The notes under the pieces were generated by a model, which was given only the letters and a program-made list of their open reading frames with translations, had not been told where the DNA came from and made no database searches. A stretch of DNA of 64,000 bases. Source: Butyricicoccus pullicaecorum (GTDB taxonomy: Bacteria; Bacillota; Clostridia; Oscillospirales; Butyricicoccaceae). The translations under genes and the position numbers were made by a program. Below, piece by piece: positions 40,791-50,754 of the stretch (position 1 is the stretch's first letter; every line of letters begins with the position of its first letter). The stretch is taken from NCBI GenBank assembly GCA_018366035.1, contig JAGZIW010000001.1, forward strand, positions 1 through 64,000, given 5' to 3'.

Positions 40791-42869
40791 ATGAAAATGA
40801 AACGATGGGTGACCGCAGCACCCGATTTGGACAAAGTGCGGTCGCTGGCACATGCCTGCGGGCTGACCCCGCTCGCTGCTGCTGCATTGTGTGCACGTGG
40901 AATTGATACGCCGGAGCAGGCAAGAGCTTTTCTGGAAACCGATCCGGCTTACCTGTACGATCCGTTTTTGCTGCCGGATATGGATAAGGCAGTGCAGGTC
41001 GTTCGTGATGCAGTAGAAAAGGGGAAACAAATTGTAGTTTTTGGAGACTATGATGTAGATGGCGTGACATCAACTTGTGTACTGACCCGTATGCTGCGCG
41101 CGTTGGGTGCAAATGTGCGGCATTATATTCCCGATCGCCTGCGTGAAGGCTATGGACTGAGCGTTCCGGCAATGGATCATCTTGCAGCAGAGGGCGCACA
41201 GCTCATTATTACGGTGGATTCCGGCGTATCAGCATTTGAAGAAATCGCACATGCCCGCATGCTTGGCATAGATGTGGTTGTAACCGACCATCATGAATGT
41301 CGGGAGGAACTGCCAGATGCCAATGCGGTGGTCAATCCCAAGCGAATGGACAGCAACTATCCATTTCCTGAGCTTGCCGGTGTAGGTGTTGCATTTAAGC
41401 TTGCCTGTGCACTTGCAGGGGAAGGGCAGCACCATGCCGTTTTGGAGCAGTATGCCGATCTGGTAGCGCTTGGGACGGTGGCAGATGTAATGCCATTGCG
41501 CGGAGAAAACCGTATCATTGTAGCGGCAGGCTTGCGCCGAATGGCAGAGACCAGCAATGTGGGGCTTTCTATGCTGCTGCGGGAATCCGGACAATATGGC
41601 AAAAAGCTGACCGCTTCGGTTATCAGCTTTATCCTTGCGCCGCGCATCAATGCTGCGGGGCGGCTGGGACATGTGGGTATGGCGGCAGAGCTTTTTCTGA
41701 CCGATGACCCAAGACGTGCGCAGATGCTTGCGGCTGCGCTGTGCGAACAGAACAAGCAGAGACAGGAAGCAGAAAATGATATCCTGCATCAGGCGCTGCA
41801 AAAGCTGCGGCATGAATATGACCCGCTGGAAGATCAAATGATTATACTGGCAGGGGAACACTGGCATCATGGCGTGATTGGAATTGTATGCTCACGCCTG
41901 TGTGACCGCTATGCCTGCCCAACGGTGCTCATTGCACTGGAAGATGGTGTCGGAAAGGGTTCAGGACGCTCTGTGAAAGGCTTTCACCTTTATGATGCGC
42001 TTTGCAATAGTGCGCCTATTTTGGAACGTTTCGGCGGGCATGAGCTTGCAGCAGGGCTGACCATTCGGGAAGAAAATATTCCAAAATTTAAGGAGGAAAT
42101 GGCAGCATGGGCAAAGGAGCATGTTGATCCTGTCGATTTGATTCCTGTTTTGCACATAGACTGTCCAATTATACCCGAACTGATTACAACAGATGCAATT
42201 TTTGGACTGGATATTTTGGAGCCGTTTGGAATGGGGAATCCACAGCCAATTTTCTCCATGAATGATTTGCTTGTGGAGGAAATCACTCCGATTTCTTCTG
42301 ACCGACATGTACGCTTGACGCTCTCTAAGGACGGCGCATTATATACAGCGATGTTGTTTGGCATCGGACAGGGCGGCTGCGGATTTGCACAAGGAAATTA
42401 TGTAGATGCTGCATTCTGTCTGGAAGTCAATGAGTATCGTGGAAGAAAAAATATACAGCTTGTCATTCGTGATATCAAGTTGAGCACCTGTGAGGTGCTG
42501 GCAGATCAGAAGCTGCTGAACTTATACAACCATTTTATGTCAGATGGTGCGCTGACTGCGCGAGAGGCGCGTGTTTTGCTGCCTGACCGAAAGGATCTGG
42601 TTGCTGTGTGGAGACATATTATCAGCCGCAGTGAGGACGGCAGACTGACGGTGCCAGATGGCGCATTATCCCGCAGAGTTTCGTGGGAGAGCCGCCGCGA
42701 AATCAATATTGGTAAGCTGTTTGTCTGCTTAGATGTATTTAGTGAAAGTCAACTGCTGAGCTATCATTTTCGGGAAGGACAGCTCAATATTCGATTAAAA
42801 CATATTGAGGGCAAGGCTGATATTTCAAAATCAGTTGTTCTCAAAACCTTGCAGTCCATGAGCAAATAG
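40791..42869 (+). CDS. recJ: Single-stranded-DNA-specific exonuclease RecJ
   Basis: 692 residues. 5'-3' exonuclease used in recombination and mismatch or base repair. DHH domain motifs: FGDYDVDG (84-91), TVDSGVS near 142, TDHHE near 165, then the DHHA1 domain with GGHELAAGLT near 415 and an OB-like C-terminus. GAGGGAG before the ATG. First gene of a long plus-strand series; apt, often found next in Firmicutes, is missing here and relA follows directly. Confidence 0.96.
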   Translation: MKMKRWVTAAPDLDKVRSLAHACGLTPLAAAALCARGIDTPEQARAFLETDPAYLYDPFLLPDMDKAVQVVRDAVEKGKQIVVFGDYDVDGVTSTCVLTRMLRALGANVRHYIPDRLREGYGLSVPAMDHLAAEGAQLIITVDSGVSAFEEIAHARMLGIDVVVTDHHECREELPDANAVVNPKRMDSNYPFPELAGVGVAFKLACALAGEGQHHAVLEQYADLVALGTVADVMPLRGENRIIVAAGLRRMAETSNVGLSMLLRESGQYGKKLTASVISFILAPRINAAGRLGHVGMAAELFLTDDPRRAQMLAAALCEQNKQRQEAENDILHQALQKLRHEYDPLEDQMIILAGEHWHHGVIGIVCSRLCDRYACPTVLIALEDGVGKGSGRSVKGFHLYDALCNSAPILERFGGHELAAGLTIREENIPKFKEEMAAWAKEHVDPVDLIPVLHIDCPIIPELITTDAIFGLDILEPFGMGNPQPIFSMNDLLVEEITPISSDRHVRLTLSKDGALYTAMLFGIGQGGCGFAQGNYVDAAFCLEVNEYRGRKNIQLVIRDIKLSTCEVLADQKLLNLYNHFMSDGALTAREARVLLPDRKDLVAVWRHIISRSEDGRLTVPDGALSRRVSWESRREINIGKLFVCLDVFSESQLLSYHFREGQLNIRLKHIEGKADISKSVVLKTLQSMSK

Positions 42870-42914
42870 AATTGACTGTAAGGCGTGATTTGAGGCAAAG
42901 GAAGTGTCAAGGTT

Positions 42915-45125
42915 ATGAGCGCTCCGATGAAAAATAATATAGATTTTCTGCTTGAACGCATAAAAAAGCAAAATGCATCTGCCAACTTAAAAAAAATTCG
43001 CGCAGCGTACGAGTGTGCTGCGGCGGCGCATGAGGGGCAGAAACGACGCAATGGAGAACCATATATCATTCACCCCGTTGCAGTTGCAAAGATCATTGCA
43101 GAAATGGGACTGGATACCGACTCGATTTGTGCAGGGCTTCTGCATGACTGCATTGAGGATACAGAATTTGGATATCGCGAAATTGAAAATAAATTTGGTA
43201 CTTCGGTCGCAGAACTGGTAGATGGCGTCACAAGATTGGGTATGCTCCGCTACTCAAAGGAGCAGGAACAGTTTGAAGATCTGCGTAAGATGTTTATGGC
43301 AATGGCGAAGGATATCCGCGTCATTCTCATTAAGCTTGCAGACCGCCTGCACAATGCACGCACCTTCCAGTATCTTCCGGAAAGAAAGCAGCGCGATAAG
43401 GCGTTGGAGACCATGGAAATCTATGCGCCAATTGCACACCGCTTGGGTATGAGCCGGATCAAGTGTGAATTGGAAGATCTCTGTTTACAGGTGCTTGACC
43501 CCATTGGGTATCAGGAAATTGTAGACGGACTGGAAAAAGAATCTGAGCGATATGACGAATTTTTAGATCATATCAAGGAACGTATTGCATCTAAGTTGGA
43601 CGAAGCACAAATTGTGCATGATATCTCTGCACGGGTTAAGCATATCTATTCCATTTATCGCAAAATGTATGCACAGCATAAGACAATGAACGAAATTTAT
43701 GATATCTGTGCAGTGCGTGTGATTGTAGAGAATGTGGCAGACTGCTACAATGTGCTGGGCTACGTGCACGACCTCTATAAGCCGATTCCCGGGCGCTTTA
43801 AGGACTATATTTCAACGCCAAAGCCCAATGGATATCAGTCTCTGCACACGACGGTCATCGGACGGGAGGGTATCCCATTTGAAATCCAGATTCGTACTGG
43901 AGAAATGCACAAGATGGCGGAATATGGCGTCGCAGCCCATTGGAAATATAAGCAGGGGCTTGACCGTGTGGGCAATGAGGAGGCATTCTCTTGGATTCGT
44001 CAGCTTTTGGAAGCACAGCAGGATACCGAGGCGGAGGATTTCATTAAGGCAATCAAGGTAGACCTCTTTGCAGACGAGGTATTTGTCTTTACGCCGAAGG
44101 GTGATGTTATCAATATGCCAGCCGGTGCGACTCCAATTGACATGGCATATGCAATTCATTCCGCAGTCGGAAACCGCATGGTGGGCGCAAAGGTCAATGG
44201 GCGTATTGTGCAAATTGACAGCCATCTTAAAAATGGTGATATTGTTGAAATCCTGACCAGCAAGGAAGCACATGGACCGAGCCGTGACTGGATCAAAATT
44301 GTGCGCACGACAGAGGCGCGCAATAAAATCAAGCAGTGGTTTAAGAAGGAATGTCGCGAGGAGAATATCATCAAGGGCAAGGAGGATCTTGACAGAGAGC
44401 TGCGCGCAAATCTGCTGTATAATGGTTTCTATGACAGTGAAGAAGTGATTCAAAATACACTCAATAAATTCAGCTATCAGAATATAGATGAAATGTATGC
44501 AGCTATTGGATATGGCGGCATTACCTTGACCAAGGTCATCAACAAGGTCAAGGACGAGGTAGGACGCTTACGCCGTGCCGCAGAGCGAGCGGAAAAGGCA
44601 GAGCAGATGGTGGCGCAGCAGCCACAGCCCGAGAAAAAGAGCAAGCACAGCCAGTCTGGTGTAATTGTAGAGGGCATTGATAACTGTCTTGTAAAGTTTG
44701 CCCGCTGCTGTACGCCAATCCCCGGAGATGATATTATAGGATTTATTACACGTGGCTATGGCGTTTCGATTCACCGACGCGATTGTGTGAACGTGCGTGT
44801 CAATGAGGAAGATAAGGACCGCAGCCGCTGGGTCAACTGCTGGTGGGACGAGGAACTGCTGGAGCGTAATAATAAATTCTCGACAGCGCTGCAAATTTCT
44901 ACGCACAGCCGCACAGGGATTTTGGCAGAGATTATGGTGCTGTTGGCACAGTCCAAGGTCAATATACGTGACCTTACAGCAAGAGATTTGGAGGACGGCT
45001 ATGGTGTCATCAATGCAGTCATTGATGTAACCGGTGTGCGTCAGCTCAAGCATATTATGACACGGCTGAAAAATACAAAGGGTGTTATGGACGTAACACG
45101 CCTTGCAAACGACAGCAGCCATTAA
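42915..45125 (+). CDS. relA: Bifunctional (p)ppGpp synthetase/hydrolase (RelA/SpoT, Rel)
   Basis: 736 residues, full-length Rel. N-terminal HD hydrolase domain (HPVAVAKII near 52, LLHDCIEDT near 75), synthetase domain at about 240-350 (KPNGYQSLHTTV near 306), TGS domain about 385-445, helical/zinc-finger region and a C-terminal ACT domain (about 660-736). Makes and removes the stringent-response alarmone in response to uncharged tRNA. 45 bases after recJ and 15 before dtd, consistent with an operon. Confidence 0.97.
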   Translation: MSAPMKNNIDFLLERIKKQNASANLKKIRAAYECAAAAHEGQKRRNGEPYIIHPVAVAKIIAEMGLDTDSICAGLLHDCIEDTEFGYREIENKFGTSVAELVDGVTRLGMLRYSKEQEQFEDLRKMFMAMAKDIRVILIKLADRLHNARTFQYLPERKQRDKALETMEIYAPIAHRLGMSRIKCELEDLCLQVLDPIGYQEIVDGLEKESERYDEFLDHIKERIASKLDEAQIVHDISARVKHIYSIYRKMYAQHKTMNEIYDICAVRVIVENVADCYNVLGYVHDLYKPIPGRFKDYISTPKPNGYQSLHTTVIGREGIPFEIQIRTGEMHKMAEYGVAAHWKYKQGLDRVGNEEAFSWIRQLLEAQQDTEAEDFIKAIKVDLFADEVFVFTPKGDVINMPAGATPIDMAYAIHSAVGNRMVGAKVNGRIVQIDSHLKNGDIVEILTSKEAHGPSRDWIKIVRTTEARNKIKQWFKKECREENIIKGKEDLDRELRANLLYNGFYDSEEVIQNTLNKFSYQNIDEMYAAIGYGGITLTKVINKVKDEVGRLRRAAERAEKAEQMVAQQPQPEKKSKHSQSGVIVEGIDNCLVKFARCCTPIPGDDIIGFITRGYGVSIHRRDCVNVRVNEEDKDRSRWVNCWWDEELLERNNKFSTALQISTHSRTGILAEIMVLLAQSKVNIRDLTARDLEDGYGVINAVIDVTGVRQLKHIMTRLKNTKGVMDVTRLANDSSH

Positions 45126-45140
45126 GAGGAGGCATAGATT

Positions 45141-45593
45141 GTGCGAGCTTTGATTCAGCGCGTAAAGCATGCGGCAGTCACAATTGATGGTGTGGTGCAG
45201 GGGCAAATCGAACAAGGCACTTTGATTTTGCTTGGTATATGTGAGGGAGATACGGTACAGGATACCGACTATTTGGCAGATAAATGCACAGGACTGCGCA
45301 TCTTTACAGATGAAAATGATAAAATGAATTTATCCTGTGCAGATGTCGGCGGCCAGTTTTTGATCGTCTCGCAGTTTACGTTATATGGGGACTGCAAAAA
45401 AGGAAAGCGCCCAAATTTTATGCGGGCGGCACGCCCAGAGGCTGCGATTCCGCTCTACGAACGATTCATTTTACAGTGCAGAGCAAGCGGTCTGCCGGTT
45501 CAAACCGGCGTGTTTGGTGCAGATATGCAGGTTTCTCTGGTAAATGATGGACCGGTTACGATTTGGCTGGATACTGCGGAAATGCGCGGATAA
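45141..45593 (+). CDS. dtd: D-aminoacyl-tRNA deacylase
   Basis: 150 residues. Removes D-amino acids (and glycine mischarged on tRNA-Ala) from tRNA. Start codon GTG with GAGGAGG upstream (RALIQRVKHAAV). The SQFTLYG motif near 78 and the cross-subunit GPVT motif near 138 are both present. Placed right after relA, the usual Firmicute order. Confidence 0.96.
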   Translation: MRALIQRVKHAAVTIDGVVQGQIEQGTLILLGICEGDTVQDTDYLADKCTGLRIFTDENDKMNLSCADVGGQFLIVSQFTLYGDCKKGKRPNFMRAARPEAAIPLYERFILQCRASGLPVQTGVFGADMQVSLVNDGPVTIWLDTAEMRG

Positions 45594-45614
45594 ACCAATA
45601 ATAGGAGAATAAAT

Positions 45615-46262
45615 ATGAAAATTTTACAAATGTGTGTCGGAATGTTTGGAACAAATTGTTATATTGTATTCGACGAGGACACAAAGGAAGGTGCAGTGAT
45701 TGACCCGGGCGCCAATGCACAGACTATTTTGCAGGCGGCTGAACAAGCGCAGGTGAAGCTTGCATGGGTGCTTTTGACCCATGGACATTTTGATCATATC
45801 CTTGCTGTGAACGATATACAAAAGGCAACGGGCGCAAAGCTTGCCATTCACAAAGATGAACTTTGGCTGCTGAAGAAGGAAATGCTGGAAGGCTCGAGAC
45901 AGACCTTTGGATTGTCACGTAGTGATGATTATGAGGAACTCAAGCCCGATCTTCTGGCGGAGGAAGGCACAGAGATTGCAATTGGCAATTTGACAGCGAC
46001 CTATCTGCATACCCCGGGACACACTCCCGGCTCCAGCTGTATTCGGGTTGGAGATGTATTGTTTACCGGCGATACACTGTTCCGTCATGAATGTGGACGG
46101 TGTGATCTTGAGGGCGGGGACTTTGGAAAGATGCTGCAATCACTCAAGCGCCTGAGCGAGATTCATGAAAACCTGCATGTTTTGCCGGGACATGAGGGCG
46201 CCTCTACTCTCGACGAGGAACGCCGTATGAATCCCTATATCCGTCAGGCGGTTGGAAAATGA
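45615..46262 (+). CDS. MBL-fold metallo-hydrolase (glyoxalase II-like)
   Basis: 215 residues. Metal ligands are visible in THGHFDH (55-61: His56, His58, Asp60, His61), with TPGHTPGS near 135, GDTLF near 154 and the final PGHEG near 193. Resembles the YqgX/glyoxalase II-like hydrolases; substrate unknown. It overlaps hemZ by 4 bases (ATGA), so it is co-translated with it. Confidence 0.9.
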   Translation: MKILQMCVGMFGTNCYIVFDEDTKEGAVIDPGANAQTILQAAEQAQVKLAWVLLTHGHFDHILAVNDIQKATGAKLAIHKDELWLLKKEMLEGSRQTFGLSRSDDYEELKPDLLAEEGTEIAIGNLTATYLHTPGHTPGSSCIRVGDVLFTGDTLFRHECGRCDLEGGDFGKMLQSLKRLSEIHENLHVLPGHEGASTLDEERRMNPYIRQAVGK

Positions 46263-47734
46263 ATTATGTACTGACAGGACATGATTTGAAGCATGCGGCA
46301 GAAGAAATGCTGCTGCAACTTTTGCCAAGTGCACTGCTTCACAGGCAGGACGATGATGGCCAGACAGATTTCTGCCGTTCTGTGCTGGAGGAAGATGGGA
46401 ATACCGTAACGATTACAACACAGACAAGACTTTATGGTGTCATGAGAACAAGTACACGCACAGGGAATATCGCTGGACAGGACGAAATGGCGCGTAAGCG
46501 CACATTTTCAGAGCTTGTTAAGCTAGGAATCTATGACACGGTTGCTCCTGCCTTAGATACACCTCCGGCGTGGGGGGCACTGACAGGCGTGCGTCCGGCG
46601 AAGCTTGTGCGTTCTCTGCTGGAGCGTGGTATGACACGCGGGCAGGTCGCAGAGCAGTTTCGGACGCGGTACTTTGTTTCTCCAGAGCGCACGGCGCTTG
46701 CTGTGCGCTGTGCAGCTTATGCGCAAGAGGCTGTGAACAGCCTGCGGGAGGAGGAGGTATCGCTCTATATCGGTATCCCGTTTTGTCCATCGCGCTGTGC
46801 ATATTGTTCATTTGTATCAAGTTCTATTGAGCGGTCAGCAGATTTGATTGCACCTTATTTAGATGCACTGCATGCGGAAATTGCAGCCACAGGTACCCTT
46901 CTGCGGGAGCTTGGAAAAAAGGTGACTTCTGTTTATATTGGAGGAGGAACGCCGACCACACTGTCTGCCGACCAGCTGTCACGTCTGATGGAGCAGACAG
47001 CAAAAGCGATGGATTTTTCAGCTCTGCGTGAATATACTGTAGAGGCAGGACGCCCTGACACCATTACTCCGGAAAAGCTGCATGCCATTCGTGCCGGTGG
47101 TGCTGACCGTGTTTCCATCAATCCGCAGACGATGAATGATGCTGTGTTGGCGCGAATCGGACGCAAACACAGCGCAGAGCAGGTAATCCGCGCATATGAG
47201 CAGGCAAGGGCGGCAGGATTTCCGGTTATCAACATGGACATCATTGCAGGGCTTTCTGGGGATACACCGGAATCTTTTGAAAGAACTATTGCGCAGATTT
47301 TGGAGCTTGCTCCGGAGAATATCACCGTGCATACGCTGGCGATTAAGCGCGGTTCTGATCTGTCAGACCGTGCCGCCAATGCTGCACAGCATGACTGCGT
47401 GGCAAAGATGCTCGACTGTGTACAGCAGCAGCTGCCAAGGGTTGGTTATGGGCCATACTATCTCTATCGGCAGAAATTTTCTGCGGGAGGCTTTGAGAAT
47501 GTTGGGTGGTGCAAGCCGGAAACCGAGAGCTTTTATAACATTGCAATGATGGAGGAAATCCAGACGATTCTATCCTGTGGTGCAGGAGGCGTATCCAAAC
47601 GGGTAGAGCCGGAAAGTGGCAGGATCACACGGTTCAATGCGCCCAAATATCCACAGGAATATCTGAATGCTGCTGTAAGAATTGATACTGGAAAGCGTCA
47701 TTTGCTCCGAGAAAAGGAGGAATCTTTATGCTGA
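46259..47734 (+). CDS. hemZ: Coproporphyrinogen dehydrogenase HemZ (radical SAM)
   Basis: 491 residues. Radical SAM cluster ligands Cys176, Cys180 and Cys183 in CPSRCAYCSF; the N-terminal 160 residues are the HemZ-specific extension (GVRPAKLVRSLLERG near 109), and a HemN-like C-terminal region includes YYLYRQK near 400. The family is named for oxygen-independent coproporphyrinogen III oxidation, but many HemN-like proteins have other roles and no haem biosynthesis genes are nearby. Starts within the stop of the preceding hydrolase gene. Confidence 0.9.
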   Translation: MNYVLTGHDLKHAAEEMLLQLLPSALLHRQDDDGQTDFCRSVLEEDGNTVTITTQTRLYGVMRTSTRTGNIAGQDEMARKRTFSELVKLGIYDTVAPALDTPPAWGALTGVRPAKLVRSLLERGMTRGQVAEQFRTRYFVSPERTALAVRCAAYAQEAVNSLREEEVSLYIGIPFCPSRCAYCSFVSSSIERSADLIAPYLDALHAEIAATGTLLRELGKKVTSVYIGGGTPTTLSADQLSRLMEQTAKAMDFSALREYTVEAGRPDTITPEKLHAIRAGGADRVSINPQTMNDAVLARIGRKHSAEQVIRAYEQARAAGFPVINMDIIAGLSGDTPESFERTIAQILELAPENITVHTLAIKRGSDLSDRAANAAQHDCVAKMLDCVQQQLPRVGYGPYYLYRQKFSAGGFENVGWCKPETESFYNIAMMEEIQTILSCGAGGVSKRVEPESGRITRFNAPKYPQEYLNAAVRIDTGKRHLLREKEESLC

Positions 47735-48651
47735 AAACGTATGATCTGGCAACTATGAACAGGCGCGCAAGGCTGGATCCGGCAGGATATATTGCAGAAT
47801 GTGAGGCTGCATATCTAGGGCAGATTGAGGATACCGCAGAGTTACTGGCAGAACGGCTCGTAGATCGACCGATCCTTTTGCTCAATGGACCGTCCTCCGC
47901 TGGAAAAACGACAACGGCTGATCGCTTGTGCCGTGCAATTGAACGGCAGGGAATCCGAAGCCGCCGCATTTCCATGGACGATTATTATTTGAGCCGCGAT
48001 ACCTATTCTATGCCCTATGATGAGGAAAATGATGTTGTGGATCTTGAGTCGCCGCTCTGCATGGATTTGGAGCTCTTGAGTGCGCATTTGCATAAGCTGT
48101 CTAAGGGCGAGGAAATTCTGGTTCCTCATTTTGATTTTGCGAGCGGGAAACAGACGCGAGATGTCACACCGATGCGCTTGCATCAAGATGAAATCGTAAT
48201 CATTGAGGGAATTCATTCGCTCAATGATGTGATTACAGGCGGATTGGAAGAACTTGCAAGCTGTGTATATCTGTCTTTGGAGGCACAGGTTACGTATGAG
48301 GGCGGACGGTTTACACCAGAAGTTTTACGTTTTGCCCGTCGTGCGATGCGTGATTCTAAATTCCGCAGTGCATCGGTTGGTGACACCATTCGCCAGTGGC
48401 TGTCGATTCGTCGCGGAGAGCGGCTGTATATTGCGCCATATCGTCATCATGCGGAATTTACCATTGACACGTATTTACCCTATGAGAGCAATATCCTGTA
48501 TCCTGCTTTGCGTGAGTCATTGGATACACATGCACAGGAACTTACAAAAGCAGATTTGCTAGATGCCCGCAAAGCAGCAGATCTATTTGAGCCTATTGCG
48601 TACGAGAACTATATTCCAGACGCATCAGTGTTGCATGAGTTTATAGGGTAA
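47728..48651 (+). CDS. Uridine kinase-like nucleoside kinase
   Basis: 307 residues. P-loop GPSSAGKTT at about 54-62, with the SMDDYYLSRD segment near 83 and EGIHSLND near 159, as in the uridine kinase/phosphoribulokinase family. The N-terminal 50 residues are not part of the kinase core. These longer clostridial forms are annotated nucleoside kinases; true substrate uncertain. AAAGGAGGAA precedes the ATG, which lies inside the end of hemZ (7-base overlap). Confidence 0.87.
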   Translation: MLKTYDLATMNRRARLDPAGYIAECEAAYLGQIEDTAELLAERLVDRPILLLNGPSSAGKTTTADRLCRAIERQGIRSRRISMDDYYLSRDTYSMPYDEENDVVDLESPLCMDLELLSAHLHKLSKGEEILVPHFDFASGKQTRDVTPMRLHQDEIVIIEGIHSLNDVITGGLEELASCVYLSLEAQVTYEGGRFTPEVLRFARRAMRDSKFRSASVGDTIRQWLSIRRGERLYIAPYRHHAEFTIDTYLPYESNILYPALRESLDTHAQELTKADLLDARKAADLFEPIAYENYIPDASVLHEFIG

Positions 48652-48711
48652 TTGCAGAGCGTTGGGAATATAATGAAATGAGATATGTGCAAAAATAAGG
48701 AGATGTCTAAA

Positions 48712-49104
48712 ATGGATCACAATGTTTCGATGATTTTGGAAAAAATCAAGGTGGTTGCAGAGCAGACGCGGACGGCAACCGTTCGTGCAGTCGATCAGGC
48801 GGGACGCAAGGCGAATGAGATGGCACAGGCAACACGCCTGAACCTGCAGATTTTTGACCGCAACACAGAATGTGAAGTGCTGTATAAGGAAATCGGAAAG
48901 GTTATCTACGACATTCATCAGGGAGCAGAGACACAGGAAGACATCATTGAAGATAAGCTGCTTGCGCTCGATGCGCTGCATACAGAGCTTGATGCGCTGC
49001 GCACCGAGCTTGCGTCTCTCAAAACGGTGTGCACTTGTCCGTATTGCGGCAGACAGTGCAGCCGCGAAGATGCTTACTGCGCAGGCTGCGGCAAGCCGCT
49101 GTGA
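48712..49104 (+). CDS. Zinc-ribbon protein with helical N-terminus
   Basis: 130 residues. Residues 1-105 are predicted mostly helical (repeating Ala/Glu/Leu pattern, probable coiled coil in ALDALHTELDALRTELASL). The C-terminus is a zinc ribbon (CPYCGRQC then CAGCGKPL). Function unknown. AAGGAG at 48697-48702 fits ATG 48712 better than the upstream ATG codons at 48685 and 48703. Confidence 0.75.
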   Translation: MDHNVSMILEKIKVVAEQTRTATVRAVDQAGRKANEMAQATRLNLQIFDRNTECEVLYKEIGKVIYDIHQGAETQEDIIEDKLLALDALHTELDALRTELASLKTVCTCPYCGRQCSREDAYCAGCGKPL

Positions 49105-49137
49105 TAGGCGAAATTTTACTGGAAAGGTCGTGCAAAT

Positions 49138-50727
49138 TTGCCACAGCAATACAATAAAAAACAGACATTTTTACATGGTGCAATTATCCTGCTGATTGCC
49201 AATTTAATGGTCAAGGTAATTGGTGCACTGTTTAAGATACCGCTCCAGCATTTACTGCTTGATGAGGGTATGGGCGTGTTCAATGTGGCGTATCAGTTCT
49301 ATACTGCCATGTTTGTGATTTCGACTGCCGGTGTTCCGGTCGCACTGTCCAAGATGGTTTCCGAGTCCTATATCTTGGGACGCAATCGGGAAATTCGTTC
49401 AACGATCCGTATTGCAGGACTGGTGTTTATCACGCTGGGTGCGCTGTGTTCCGGATTTTTGTATTTCGGTGCGGAGTGGCTGGGAGAAATCATTCAAAAT
49501 CCCACAGCAGTTTTGGCAATGAAGGCGGTTGCACCTTCTGTATTTTTTGTCGCATGTATTTCGGTTGTGCGCGGCTATTATCAGGGCAGATCCAATATGA
49601 TGCCAACAGCACTCAGTCAGCTTGTCGAGGCGCTGGGAAAGCTGTTTTTGGGACTTGGTTTCGCAGCCTTTGGTATGTACAAGGGCTTTGCACTTGAGGT
49701 TTGTACAGCACTCGCGATTTTAGGCATTACGATTGGCGAGGGTGTTGCAGCAATTGGCATCTGGATTTACTATCTGCGTGATCCGGCACGTCATGCGCGT
49801 GGCACAAGCCGTGAATACCGCGGCAGCAAGCAGTTAGTGCATAATCTGCTGTGGCTAGTCATTCCCATCACGCTCACCAATTCTGTAACCAGTCTGACGA
49901 CCCTTGTTGACACAACAATGGTAGTTTCGCGCTTACAGTCCATTGGATACTCCCTGAAGGAGGCTAATGAACTGTTTGGTATGTATAATGGCAAGGCATT
50001 TACCATGTACAACCTGCCGCAGACACTTATTGCTGCGCTTGCGATTTCCATTGTGCCTGCAATTGCAGGGGCGATGGCGCAGAAAAACAGCGAGTTGACT
50101 GCGAAAAATCTGGGGTCAGCAATGCGTATTGCGATGCTGATCGCGCTGCCTGCCGGAACCGGATATTTTATTTTATCCGAGCCGATTATTGATATGCTCT
50201 TTGCAGGAGATTCGCGTGTCGGTGCAGCCTGCCTGCGCGTGTTGGCGTTTGCAATCCCATTTGTTGCACTGGTCAGCTTGACAAATGCCGTATTGCAGGC
50301 AGCGGGGCATGTTCGGGTACCCGTGATTTCTATGTTGGTGGGCGGTGTTATCAAGGTTATTGTCAATTATACACTTGTGGGCATGCCGGAAATTAACATT
50401 TATGGCGCGCCGTTTGGTACAGTGGTTTGCTATGCTTTTATTACAACAGTAAATCTTATAATCCTGCGCAAGTATGTGAAGCTGCCCAAACTGGATAAGC
50501 TATTCTTCCGTCCCATGGCTGCTTGTCTTGGCATGGGGGCAGGGGCGTATATCACCTATCGTCTGATTGCCGGACTGCTTGGCAATACTGTTGGAGTGAT
50601 CGCTGCAATCTGCGCAGCAGGTGCGATTTATCTTGCGCTGCTTTTGGCGCTTGGTGCGTTGGAAAAAGATGATGTCATGATGATGCCGAAAGGGGAAAAG
50701 CTGGTTCGCCTTCTGCATCTGAGATAA
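49138..50727 (+). CDS. SpoVB/YabM-like lipid flippase (MOP superfamily)
   Basis: 529 residues with about 14 transmembrane segments, belonging to the polysaccharide exporter/MurJ-like group: LMVKVIGALFKIPLQHLLLDEGMGVFNVAYQFY near the N-terminus and GVPVALSKMVSE near 64 are SpoVB/YabM hallmarks. Probably moves a lipid-linked cell-wall or cortex precursor. Start codon TTG, with GGAAAGG upstream. It precedes mazG, matching the yabM-yabN order of B. subtilis. Confidence 0.88.
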   Translation: MPQQYNKKQTFLHGAIILLIANLMVKVIGALFKIPLQHLLLDEGMGVFNVAYQFYTAMFVISTAGVPVALSKMVSESYILGRNREIRSTIRIAGLVFITLGALCSGFLYFGAEWLGEIIQNPTAVLAMKAVAPSVFFVACISVVRGYYQGRSNMMPTALSQLVEALGKLFLGLGFAAFGMYKGFALEVCTALAILGITIGEGVAAIGIWIYYLRDPARHARGTSREYRGSKQLVHNLLWLVIPITLTNSVTSLTTLVDTTMVVSRLQSIGYSLKEANELFGMYNGKAFTMYNLPQTLIAALAISIVPAIAGAMAQKNSELTAKNLGSAMRIAMLIALPAGTGYFILSEPIIDMLFAGDSRVGAACLRVLAFAIPFVALVSLTNAVLQAAGHVRVPVISMLVGGVIKVIVNYTLVGMPEINIYGAPFGTVVCYAFITTVNLIILRKYVKLPKLDKLFFRPMAACLGMGAGAYITYRLIAGLLGNTVGVIAAICAAGAIYLALLLALGALEKDDVMMMPKGEKLVRLLHLR

Positions 50728-50754
50728 GAGAAACATTACGGAAAAGGAAAAATC